Source: an uncultured Bacteroidales bacterium
GTDB lineage: Bacteria > Bacteroidota > Bacteroidia > Bacteroidales > Paludibacteraceae
Direction: 5' to 3'
Assembly (NCBI GenBank): GCA_937901225.1
Contig: CALCGX010000045.1
Span: forward strand, 1-32,195
DNA length: 32,195 bases
Shown: piece by piece, positions 1-7,907 of the stretch
Position numbering within the stretch: the stretch's first letter is position 1
Layout of the letters: each line of letters starts with the position of its first letter
The notes under the pieces: model-generated
Database searches by the model: none
Told to the model about the DNA's origin: nothing
Seen by the model: the letters and a program-made list of their open reading frames with translations, nothing else
Position numbers and translations under genes: made by a program

Positions 1-2
1 GT

Positions 3-749
3 GGTGGCGAACCAGTATATGATTGCCGCGTAGATGCTGATTTGTATAGTTCAAACACCATTGGTGGTATCGTAGGACACAGCGGTCGCTCAAAGATCTA
101 CAACAATATCGTCAGTGGTACACTCAACCTTGCGGACACCACCAAAGTGGGTAAAGTGGGTGGTATCTTGGGTCATGTAGATACCGATGCTACAGGTTCT
201 TCTACCGAAATGTTGGCAGAGAACTGCTTGGTGGCACTGAGTGAGATCAACGTACCAGAGGGTAAGGATGTGATTGCTCACCGCGTGATAGGTTTCTCTA
301 GTGGCGATGATTATGAGTATGATTGGGATAATGTAGATTGGAATAAGCCACAATCTGAATGGCCTCGCGCTTATTTCGCACCAGAGAAGAACTTCAAGAA
401 TAACTATGTGATCTCTGACTTAGCTGCTATTGACGCTACGGTTCAACTTACAGATACCACCACTGAGGGTGCTGATTTGTGTGCTACAGCTTTCCTTCCA
501 GAGTGGTGTGCGGAGCATGGTTTCAAGTTTGGTTCTGATGTGACGGCTCCATGGGTATGGAATGAGGGCTATTTGACCTTGTGGTTCGAAAGCGAACTCT
601 CTACTGGTGTTGAGGATATCTTCGGCGGTAACTGCGGTGATATCCTTGGTGGCGAAAATCAAGCAGCGAAGAAACTGATTATCAATGGTCAGATATACAT
701 CCTCCGCCACAACGGTTTGTATAACGCCACGGGCGCGCGCGTGAAATAA
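3..749 (+). CDS. GLUG-motif-like secreted/surface protein, 5' end outside window
   Basis: The frame is open from the first base and no initiator is convincing, so this is the 3' part of a longer gene; a TTG at 42 is only an in-frame leucine. The visible N-terminal part has Gly-rich, beta-type repeats (IGGIVGHSG, then VGGILGHVD about 35 residues later) of the kind seen in GLUG-motif surface proteins. The protein ends with a basic tag, KKLIINGQIYILRHNG then YNATGARVK, matching the C-terminus of the four proteins that follow. Binding or adhesion at the cell surface is an inference from the GLUG resemblance; no enzyme motif is visible. That it is a real coding region is near certain; the family call is moderate because the repeats are short. 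Confidence 0.7.
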   Translation, partial: GGEPVYDCRVDADLYSSNTIGGIVGHSGRSKIYNNIVSGTLNLADTTKVGKVGGILGHVDTDATGSSTEMLAENCLVALSEINVPEGKDVIAHRVIGFSSGDDYEYDWDNVDWNKPQSEWPRAYFAPEKNFKNNYVISDLAAIDATVQLTDTTTEGADLCATAFLPEWCAEHGFKFGSDVTAPWVWNEGYLTLWFESELSTGVEDIFGGNCGDILGGENQAAKKLIINGQIYILRHNGLYNATGARVK

Positions 750-753
750 ATAA

Positions 754-794
754 GGTATCACCCATGTCGATACAACTCGATATGGGTGGTATGG
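754..794 (+). terminator. Hairpin after the GLUG-like gene, possible terminator
   Basis: Arms 754-770 and 777-794 pair around a six-base loop, with several G-T pairs and little mismatch. It lies directly after the stop codon at 749 and ahead of the next gene. No T-run follows, so it may be a processing or stability element rather than a classic terminator. No TAnnTTTG promoter is visible between this hairpin and the gene at 849, so some read-through into that gene is likely. Confidence 0.4.
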
Positions 795-848
795 CTTAAA
801 AAACAATAATTACGAAAATAAAGTTAAACCATTAAATTATTAATCTGT

Positions 849-3371
849 ATGAAAAAGATTTTTACACTTTTCATGTCAGTTGTGGTAGCGATGAGTATGT
901 TCGCTTTGCCACAAGCGAACTTGTCTGCTCAAAAGGCACAGGCAGGTTTTGAGAAAGCTAATGTGGAGACCCCACACAAAGCTAAATTAGAGAAGAAGCA
1001 CAGAGTGCAAGCGATGGCGCACGATTTTGTTCGTCCAGAGGCTACCAAGTCAGCCGCTAAACTTGCTCCTGCTAAACATGCTATGGCAGAAGGTCAAACC
1101 ATCAACATGCCAATGTACTTTAGCGTAGGTCCTGAGTACTATGAGGAGTTCGGCGATTGGTACATTGTACTTGAGAATGATGACTGGTGGATGTTGAAGC
1201 TTGACTGGTATGCACCTCAAGGCGAGAACAACGATGGTTATGTAGGTACTTTCACATTGGAAGATTTTGATTTGAGCAACACCTTTTTCATCGATCCTGA
1301 TTATGAGTATGTAGATGTTGAGGACATTACTTTGGAAGTTGCTAAAGTAAAAGTTGATGATGTTACTGCTCGTATTGAGGTGAAAGCAACTGTTTTGGGT
1401 AGCGATGGTAACACTTATGTAGTTACAGCAGACAAAGAAGTTGTTGAGGCAAAAGAGACTATCGAGATTGAGATCAACGATGCAAGCTATGCTTGGAATG
1501 CAGACGATGCTCTTGGCGTATTGACTGCAAAGAATGACAAACTAGATTTGTCACTCACTGTTGAGGCATGGTGGGCTACAGGTCCATTCTCATTGAATGA
1601 AGTATTACAATCCAGCGTAAAATACAATGGTGCAGACGTGGAGTTGGCAAGTCTTGATATGTTGATCTCAGCCGTTAGAAATGATGATGACCAAATTGGT
1701 TATCAAATCGCTCTGGACATGATTTCTACCGATGCTATCATGTATAGCGTATCTATCTTTGCCCCTCTAGTAGCTACTGATACAGTAGAGATCACCATCA
1801 ACAATTTGGAGATTGACGAGAGTAGTGTATTAGACTATGGCTGGATTTACCTTAACGGAGGCAATGATGAGTGGGATCTTTCGTCAGGTATTTATGGCCC
1901 TTGGGAGATGGAAGAAGGCACTTTCAGAGGTCAGGAAGAGGTTATCTTCTGGTTGACCAACAAGGTGACTAATGCTTTCACTGAGCAATTGTATGCTGAG
2001 TTAGTAGTAACCAACGACCCACAATATGGTTGGGTAGTAAATATCGAGTCATTCTGTACCGATAACAAGCTATATAAGGTGGTTATGAAGAAAGACTTGG
2101 CTTCTGCTGAGGAAACAGTAACTCTCCGTTTTGAAAATTCAGCTATCGCACAATACTATCCACACTTGAATAACGACTTGATTTTGGCAAACAGCAATGA
2201 CCAATATTATGTGGGTATTGATATTGTTGGTGTAGAGATGGGTGGCACATTCACCAAAGCTAATTTGGATTTGGAGTATAGTGGAATCATCACTAACTAC
2301 GGACAGGATGATCAAGCATGGGTGGATATGGCTGATGTACAAGGTACAGTATATCAAGTAGGCGATACCACTTTCATTGATGCAAAAATCTTGAGTTTTG
2401 ACAACGTACTCTACGATGTACAACTCTGGTACTGCGTTCCTACTCCTAAGGAGACCGTACAAGTAGAAATCGAAGCTACTTTCGACAATAATATTCAATT
2501 GGAAGGCTACTACAAAATTAGTGGTTACAACAAGGAGAATACTCTCCACGTTTCTTTGGCTCCTATTACAGAGGAAGTAGCAGGTACATTCGTAAACGAT
2601 GGTAAGTTCTCAAGCTTCGGCGATGGTCAATACGACTTCTACTTCAATGAGACTGCTGTGTATAAAAACATCGGTGGTAGAGCCGTTGCATACTCTGTAG
2701 AGAAATGTACGATGAATGTAACTGTGGCAGAGAACGGAGATATAACCGTAGTAGCTACATTGATTGCATCAGATGCAGTACAATACGAGGTGACTATGAC
2801 TTCTAAATACAACGAGTATTTGGATTATGATGCTGCTGAAGGTGCGGTAGATCGTACATACAACGCAGCAGATTCAGTATTACTTGAGACATACGAAAAT
2901 GATAATGCTGCCTACATCGAAATAACTGCGGCTGATGGTTCTGATCTATGCGCGCTCTATTTCTTCGTAGAGGAGTTTGATGAAACTATCACTATCCAAC
3001 CTGGTGTATATACCATCAGTAAGACTTTGGATGAGATGACCGTATTGGCAAGTGTGGGTGCAGTGGAGAACAGCCCTTATCCATCATTCTATGCAAAGCA
3101 AAATGCACAAGGCAACTTAGTAGCTCCTTTGTACTTCATGGTAGGTGGTACTGTAGAGGTGAAGAACGAGAATGGCCATCTGTATATTGAGGTAAATGCC
3201 GTTAACTCATACGGAGTGCCTATGCATATTGTTTACGATGCAACTCCTACTACTGGTATTGAGAATGTAGGTGCAACGATGTTGGATGTAGAAAAGAAGA
3301 TTGAGAATGGTCAACTCCTTATCATCCGCAATGGCAAGACATATAATGCACAAGGTGCACAAGTGAAGTAA
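849..3371 (+). CDS. Large secreted six-repeat protein, paralogue 1
   Basis: The protein has 840 residues and no family I recognise. A signal peptide covers about residues 1-28 and is followed by a Lys/Ala/His-rich stretch (29-84). Six divergent beta-rich units follow, at about 85-203, 204-311, 312-422, 423-535, 536-668 and 669-800. Each unit ends in a related strand pair: ATVLGSDGNTYVV, LDMISTDAIMYSV, IESFCTDNKLYKV, KILSFDNVLYDV, TLIASDAVQYEV and VNAVNSYGVPMHI. Units are joined by Pro/Thr linkers such as VPTPKETV. The last 24 residues are the tag IENGQLLIIRNG then YNAQGAQVK. It is very acidic and aromatic, and has no catalytic motif I can name. I infer an exported, surface-attached or released protein. 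It is the first of four tandem paralogues, with an ATG in the leader context TCTGTATG shared with paralogues 3 and 4. Confidence 0.85.
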   Translation: MKKIFTLFMSVVVAMSMFALPQANLSAQKAQAGFEKANVETPHKAKLEKKHRVQAMAHDFVRPEATKSAAKLAPAKHAMAEGQTINMPMYFSVGPEYYEEFGDWYIVLENDDWWMLKLDWYAPQGENNDGYVGTFTLEDFDLSNTFFIDPDYEYVDVEDITLEVAKVKVDDVTARIEVKATVLGSDGNTYVVTADKEVVEAKETIEIEINDASYAWNADDALGVLTAKNDKLDLSLTVEAWWATGPFSLNEVLQSSVKYNGADVELASLDMLISAVRNDDDQIGYQIALDMISTDAIMYSVSIFAPLVATDTVEITINNLEIDESSVLDYGWIYLNGGNDEWDLSSGIYGPWEMEEGTFRGQEEVIFWLTNKVTNAFTEQLYAELVVTNDPQYGWVVNIESFCTDNKLYKVVMKKDLASAEETVTLRFENSAIAQYYPHLNNDLILANSNDQYYVGIDIVGVEMGGTFTKANLDLEYSGIITNYGQDDQAWVDMADVQGTVYQVGDTTFIDAKILSFDNVLYDVQLWYCVPTPKETVQVEIEATFDNNIQLEGYYKISGYNKENTLHVSLAPITEEVAGTFVNDGKFSSFGDGQYDFYFNETAVYKNIGGRAVAYSVEKCTMNVTVAENGDITVVATLIASDAVQYEVTMTSKYNEYLDYDAAEGAVDRTYNAADSVLLETYENDNAAYIEITAADGSDLCALYFFVEEFDETITIQPGVYTISKTLDEMTVLASVGAVENSPYPSFYAKQNAQGNLVAPLYFMVGGTVEVKNENGHLYIEVNAVNSYGVPMHIVYDATPTTGIENVGATMLDVEKKIENGQLLIIRNGKTYNAQGAQVK

Positions 3372-3395
3372 TCTGTCGAAAATAGATATAGTTTG

Positions 3396-3427
3396 GAGGG
3401 AAATCGTAGAATTTCCCTCTTTTTTTT
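3396..3427 (+). terminator. Rho-independent terminator after paralogue 1
   Basis: A perfect 9-bp stem (GAGGGAAAT with ATTTCCCTC, 3396-3404 and 3411-3419) with a six-base loop is followed directly by eight T residues (3420-3427). It sits 25 bp after the stop codon of paralogue 1. Confidence 0.9.
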
Positions 3428-3456
3428 GTCTAATTCGAAAAAATGTATTAACTTTG
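3425..3456 (+). promoter_or_regulatory. Bacteroidetes-type promoter for paralogue 2
   Basis: The -33 TTTG (3425-3428) and -7 TAACTTTG (3449-3456) are 20 bp apart, matching the Bacteroides sigma consensus TTTG-N19-21-TAnnTTTG. The -33 box overlaps the T-run of the preceding terminator, so this gene has its own transcription start about 20 bp upstream of its ATG. Confidence 0.8.
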
Positions 3457-3479
3457 CATCATAAATTATAATATGTGAT

Positions 3480-5159
3480 ATGAAGAAAATTTTTACCCTT
3501 TTTACGTTGATGGTGTTGTCGTTGTCATCTGTGTTTGCGCAGTCGAATAATAAAGTTGTCAGTGCAATCCCTGTTGATACGATAGATGTGGTATGTCATG
3601 ACTTAGAGCTGGACACCGATTTTATTGGCATATTTGGAATGACGTATATTTTTGCTAACAATAGCGACTATAATCTTACAGGCGCAATCTTTGCAGACTC
3701 TATTCCACCAGGTGTATATACGGATTGCGTGATGGATCTCAAGCATATTGCTACGCAAAAGCAGATTCCAGCGGCCAGTGTTATCCTTACATTAGATGTT
3801 GACGCCAATCGTAATTGTGTGATTACAGGCACAATGATAGGTGAGGATAATATCTGCTATAATCTGCACTTATCATGGACTCCTCCTACTGCTACAGACA
3901 CGGTACAAATAGCTTTCCCTAATTCTGCTTCGGTGGCATACTATCCCGATTTGCAACATGACTTCATGCTGAGTAATCAAAACGAAGCCTACGATATCTC
4001 GCTGGATATTATTAATGTGCCTATGGGAGAGAAGTTTACAGAGAAGAACTTAAATATCGCTTATTGTGTGATTGCAAATAAGGTGACCAATGATACGATA
4101 AAGATATCTTCTGCAAATGGACAAGTATGGCAATCCAACGATACTACTTATTTATCGGCCGATGTAGTTGGTTTCGATGCCGTGCTATATCGAATTGATT
4201 TATGGTATGCAGTACCTACTATTACTGAAACACAAGTTGTCAATATGTCCAATGCTACTTTCTATAACAAATTAGAAGAAGAGGGATTCTATGCACTCAT
4301 TGGTACTACCGAAGATAAGTCGATAGAGTTTGCTATCTCGTTGTTAGGAAGTTCTGAAGAAGATATCGCAGGCACTTACACCAATGATGGTCTCTTTGGT
4401 GGATTTAGTGGTGAGAATTATGATTTCATCAATTTTATTGGTGGAAGTTATTCTACATATATAGCTCTATGGAACGAAGATAAGAATGATTACGATATCG
4501 TTTCTATTGAGCAAGGAACTGCTAAAGTGACAAAAGATGATGAGCAGAATGTGACCTTGAATGGCTCATTTGTAGGTAAAAATGGGGTGCAATATACTAT
4601 TGTCTTGACGACTAAAGTGGACATACCTCGCTTGGACGATGATATGACATCTGGAGCTATTGATTGTGTTGTTACAGGTACTGATATTACGCTTGAAGAT
4701 TTTACAGAAGAAAATGGCAGTATATTCTTTGATGTAATGACTGATAGTGTGCTCATGGCATTGTATTTTTATGCGGAGAAATCAGACCCAGAAATTGTGA
4801 TACCAGAGGGTATTTATACGATTGATTATTCTGAAGACTATTATACGGTTAATGCAAGTGATGGGTCTATTGGAACCTATCCTACATTCTTTGCTACACA
4901 CAATGGAATGGCATTTACATCCATGTATTTCTTCGTGAGTGGTACAGTAGAGGTAAAGAATAAACAAGGTAAACTCTATATGGAGATCAATGCTTTGAAT
5001 TCATACAATGTACCTGCACATATCATTTACGATGCAAGTCTTTCTACTGATGTAGAAGAGGTAGTCATATCTAATAAGGCACAGAAACAACTAAAGAATG
5101 GTCAGCTCCTCATTATCCGCAACGGTGAGATGTATAATGTCTTAGGAGCAAAATTATAA
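3480..5159 (+). CDS. Secreted repeat protein, paralogue 2 (short form, four units)
   Basis: The protein has 559 residues and a signal peptide (MKKIFTLFTLMVLSLSSVFAQ). It is homologous along its whole mature length to units 3-6 of its neighbours; for example, YNLHLSWTPPTATDTVQIAF matches YNLHLSWSVPEQTDTVLVAF in paralogue 3. Units 1 and 2 and the basic pro-region are absent, so the signal peptide is joined almost directly to unit 3. The roughly 283-residue length difference from paralogue 3 matches two units plus the pro-region. It ends in KNGQLLIIRNG then YNVLGAKL, a slightly eroded form of the C-terminal tag lacking the final VK. It has its own promoter. The function is unknown. It could be a deletion derivative or the ancestral shorter form. 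Confidence 0.85.
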   Translation: MKKIFTLFTLMVLSLSSVFAQSNNKVVSAIPVDTIDVVCHDLELDTDFIGIFGMTYIFANNSDYNLTGAIFADSIPPGVYTDCVMDLKHIATQKQIPAASVILTLDVDANRNCVITGTMIGEDNICYNLHLSWTPPTATDTVQIAFPNSASVAYYPDLQHDFMLSNQNEAYDISLDIINVPMGEKFTEKNLNIAYCVIANKVTNDTIKISSANGQVWQSNDTTYLSADVVGFDAVLYRIDLWYAVPTITETQVVNMSNATFYNKLEEEGFYALIGTTEDKSIEFAISLLGSSEEDIAGTYTNDGLFGGFSGENYDFINFIGGSYSTYIALWNEDKNDYDIVSIEQGTAKVTKDDEQNVTLNGSFVGKNGVQYTIVLTTKVDIPRLDDDMTSGAIDCVVTGTDITLEDFTEENGSIFFDVMTDSVLMALYFYAEKSDPEIVIPEGIYTIDYSEDYYTVNASDGSIGTYPTFFATHNGMAFTSMYFFVSGTVEVKNKQGKLYMEINALNSYNVPAHIIYDASLSTDVEEVVISNKAQKQLKNGQLLIIRNGEMYNVLGAKL

Positions 5160-5177
5160 GAAAAATTCGCATACATA

Positions 5178-5209
5178 TTTGCGTATTCCAAAATAATGTA
5201 GTACCTTTG
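5178..5209 (+). promoter_or_regulatory. Bacteroidetes-type promoter for paralogue 3
   Basis: TTTG (5178-5181), a 20-bp spacer and TACCTTTG (5202-5209) match the consensus. The same promoter, spacer included, recurs almost unchanged ahead of paralogue 4. The -33 box lies in the 3' arm of a small imperfect hairpin (CGCA pairing with TGCG) just after the previous stop codon. Confidence 0.85.
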
Positions 5210-5233
5210 TGGGCAATACCGCAAAGGTATTGC
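5202..5233 (+). promoter_or_regulatory. Overlapping inverted repeats at promoter and 5' leader of paralogue 3
   Basis: The -7 box TACCTTTG (5202-5209) is mirrored by CAAAGGTA (5222-5229). A second, mutually exclusive perfect 8-bp stem, GCAATACC (5213-5220) with GGTATTGC (5226-5233) around GCAAA, would sit at the very 5' end of the transcript. Either an operator palindrome or a 5' stabilising stem-loop would explain it. Confidence 0.6.
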
Positions 5234-5270
5234 TTATTTTTATACTATTAACCAATTAAAATTAGTCTGT

Positions 5271-7799
5271 ATGAAGAAAATTTTTACACTTCTCATGGCG
5301 ATGGTGGTAGCTGCCAGCATGATGGCGTTGCCTCCAGTAGAATTAGGCAATAAAGTAGATCCTACGGGACATGCTACTGAGCTTGCCAGCAAAGAACTTA
5401 AGCACCATAAACAAGTGGCTAAGGTATTAGGTTTGGACAAGTTTGAGGGTAAGACAACTCCCCAAACCAATCCTAACGCTAAAAAAGCACCTAAAGCAAA
5501 AGTACAAAACGAGGTGATTACGCTCTATTATGACGGATTTGCATTTATGCAATGCGATGCTGATCTTGGCGAGTGGATGATTGGTCTCAGTTGTGATGAT
5601 ATTACGCGTCCAGAGTATGGTCACAACCTGCAACTTAATTGGAACGCTCCTGCAGATAATCCTTGCGGAACATTCACTACTGAGGATTTTATATACGATT
5701 TTACTCACTTGATTACTCCATTCAGCTATGGTTCGATCATGTTTTCAGAGATGAATATGACATTGACTCAAGAAAAAGTGAGTGCAAACTTGGAGCGCTA
5801 TGTATTAGAGGCCACGCTTGTTAGCGAGGATGGTGATACTTATGAGGTACACGCTGTGCATGAGAATATCGTACCAAAGAGCGAGGTAGCATCAGTTATC
5901 CTGGATGCTACGATTACTACTGGTGATTGGGACTTCACCCTTGAGGGTAAAAACGAGGATTTGGATATCAAACTCGTAATTGGCAATTCGGATATTGTAG
6001 GTACCTATGGTATGAATATGGTCAATTGGGATGAAAGCAAAATCGCATACAAGGGCGTGGATGTTGCTCCTCTGACTTTCAAGGCAACGATAAACTTGGC
6101 GACACATACAGAGAATGGCTCGTTGGCATACGTGACCGAAGTGAAGATGATGGGCAATGATACCATAGACTATCATTTTGTGATTGCAGCTCCACTGCCC
6201 GCACCAACTGATACGATCGAATTGACAGCTGTTGACTTGAAAGTAGATGACTCTAATGCACTTTTTTTGGGTAGCGTAGATTTCTATGCTAACACCAGCG
6301 AGTTTGCTATCCGTGGCGGTTGGCAAGCAGAGGAGGTCGCAGAAGGTACTTACACGGCAGCTATCTTCTTAGACGATGCAGATTGGAACACCATTACCAG
6401 CTTGCAAGCAGAGATCACAGTCAGTTTGGATGACGATTATAACTGGGTGATTGACGGCACCATGCTCGGTAGCGACAATAAAGTATATAACTTGCACCTG
6501 AGTTGGAGTGTACCAGAGCAAACAGACACTGTATTAGTAGCATTTGAGCACTCCGCAAAAGCGAAATACTATCCTCACTTGGACAACGATATCCAAATCT
6601 ACAACGAGAACGATCTCTACAGCGCTTCTATCAATGTAGCTGCTGTTGAGTTAGGTGGTGAGTTTGATGAGGAGCAGATTATAGAGTACTTTACCTATTT
6701 AGAACTCAAAGATGGTACCGTTTTGAATGTAGCTGAAAAGGTGAATGGTAAACTCTACCAAGTAGGCGATACTACCAAGATGGAGATGGATTATGTGACC
6801 TTCCAAGGTGTACTCTATCAAGTTCATCTATGGTATGTAGCTTCTACTCCTACCCAGACCGTTAATCTAACTATTGAGAATGCGGAGTTTATTCAGGATT
6901 TCGAATATAATGGTGTATATAACTTAGTAGGATATACTGAGGACGAACAAACAGCTGTAGTCTTCACTGTATATGCAACTGCTAAAGAAGAAATCCCTGG
7001 TACCTTCGTCAACGATGGTAAGTTTGGTGAGTTTGGCGAAGGTCAGTACGACTTTGATGCAAGCAATAGCTATGTAGGCAAATGGAATGCCGATTGGGAG
7101 ATGTACGACTTGTATTACATGGAGAAAGGTCAATTTACTGTTGTGTTGGATGAAAATGACAATATTACTTTGAAGGCTTCTGTCGTGTGCGAAGATGCAA
7201 TTCAATACGAGATTGACTTGACATCTAAGTATGAGAAACCACACCTTGAATTCGACTCTGAGGCCAACCCTCTTGAGCGAATTTATGATGCCAATGCAAC
7301 CATGACGATTGAAGATTATACTGCAGATTATGGATTGATTTCTGTTCAAATTATAGATGAGGTAGCTGGTGACATTACCGCGCTGTATTTTGTAGCAAGC
7401 GAAGCAGATGCTGAGAATGTGATTGCATTGGGTACTTATCCTATTAATAGCACTTGGTTTGATGGCACTGTACTCGCAAGTACGGGTATGGATTGGGAAG
7501 GCAATGTGATGCCATCCTACTATGCTGGCTATATGGAAGGTTGGTTGCTCGAACCATTTTACTTCTTCGTAAGTGGCGAGGTTGTAGTATATAAGAATGA
7601 GGTAGGTGAATTGGCTCTCGAGATCAACGCACTCAACTCATGCGATATTCCAGTACATATCGTATATGACTTGGCATCTACTGGTATTGAGAATATAGGT
7701 ACCAGTGTGGTGGATGCAGAGAAGCAGATCGTAGATGGTCAACTCCTCATTATCCGTAACGGCAAAGTTTATAACGCACTTGGTGCACCAGTGAAGTAA
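5271..7799 (+). CDS. Large secreted six-repeat protein, paralogue 3
   Basis: The protein has 842 residues and the same architecture as paralogue 1: signal peptide (about 1-20), a Lys/His-rich pro-region (about 21-80), six beta-rich units and the C-terminal tag VDGQLLIIRNG then YNALGAPVK. Unit 4 carries the block AKYYPHLDND and unit 5 the block PGTFVNDGKFGEFGEGQYDF, both strongly conserved across all four paralogues. Unit ends again fit the pattern D-x-x-x-Y-x-V followed by a Pro/Thr linker. No enzyme motif is seen. The ATG is preceded by a leader, ACCAATTAAAATTAGTCTGT, nearly identical to that of paralogue 4, which fixes the start. Expression from its own duplicated promoter suggests co-regulation with paralogue 4. 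Confidence 0.88.
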   Translation: MKKIFTLLMAMVVAASMMALPPVELGNKVDPTGHATELASKELKHHKQVAKVLGLDKFEGKTTPQTNPNAKKAPKAKVQNEVITLYYDGFAFMQCDADLGEWMIGLSCDDITRPEYGHNLQLNWNAPADNPCGTFTTEDFIYDFTHLITPFSYGSIMFSEMNMTLTQEKVSANLERYVLEATLVSEDGDTYEVHAVHENIVPKSEVASVILDATITTGDWDFTLEGKNEDLDIKLVIGNSDIVGTYGMNMVNWDESKIAYKGVDVAPLTFKATINLATHTENGSLAYVTEVKMMGNDTIDYHFVIAAPLPAPTDTIELTAVDLKVDDSNALFLGSVDFYANTSEFAIRGGWQAEEVAEGTYTAAIFLDDADWNTITSLQAEITVSLDDDYNWVIDGTMLGSDNKVYNLHLSWSVPEQTDTVLVAFEHSAKAKYYPHLDNDIQIYNENDLYSASINVAAVELGGEFDEEQIIEYFTYLELKDGTVLNVAEKVNGKLYQVGDTTKMEMDYVTFQGVLYQVHLWYVASTPTQTVNLTIENAEFIQDFEYNGVYNLVGYTEDEQTAVVFTVYATAKEEIPGTFVNDGKFGEFGEGQYDFDASNSYVGKWNADWEMYDLYYMEKGQFTVVLDENDNITLKASVVCEDAIQYEIDLTSKYEKPHLEFDSEANPLERIYDANATMTIEDYTADYGLISVQIIDEVAGDITALYFVASEADAENVIALGTYPINSTWFDGTVLASTGMDWEGNVMPSYYAGYMEGWLLEPFYFFVSGEVVVYKNEVGELALEINALNSCDIPVHIVYDLASTGIENIGTSVVDAEKQIVDGQLLIIRNGKVYNALGAPVK

Positions 7800-7814
7800 A
7801 AAAACGCGCAACTA

Positions 7815-7846
7815 TTTGCGTATTCCAAAATAATGTAGTACCTTTG
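7815..7846 (+). promoter_or_regulatory. Bacteroidetes-type promoter for paralogue 4
   Basis: TTTG (7815-7818), 20 bp and TACCTTTG (7839-7846) form a near-exact copy of the promoter at 5178-5209, including the spacer ATTCCAAAATAATG. Confidence 0.85.
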
Positions 7847-7867
7847 TGGGCATATACCACAAAGGTA
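7839..7867 (+). promoter_or_regulatory. Perfect 11-bp inverted repeat over the -7 box
   Basis: TACCTTTGTGG (7839-7849) and CCACAAAGGTA (7857-7867) are exact inverted repeats around GCATATA. The left arm is the -7 element itself, so the right arm is a mirror -7 element on the opposite strand. Compared with the copy at 5202-5229, this palindrome is longer, while the alternative leader hairpin is reduced to 5 bp. Confidence 0.65.
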
Positions 7868-7907
7868 TTACTTGTTTTATACTATTAACCAATTCAAATT
7901 AGTCTGT

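Noticed and set aside
42..44. TTG at 42 as the start of the first gene
   Set aside because: The frame is open upstream to the window edge with protein-like sequence, and there is no signal peptide after the TTG, so the gene begins outside.
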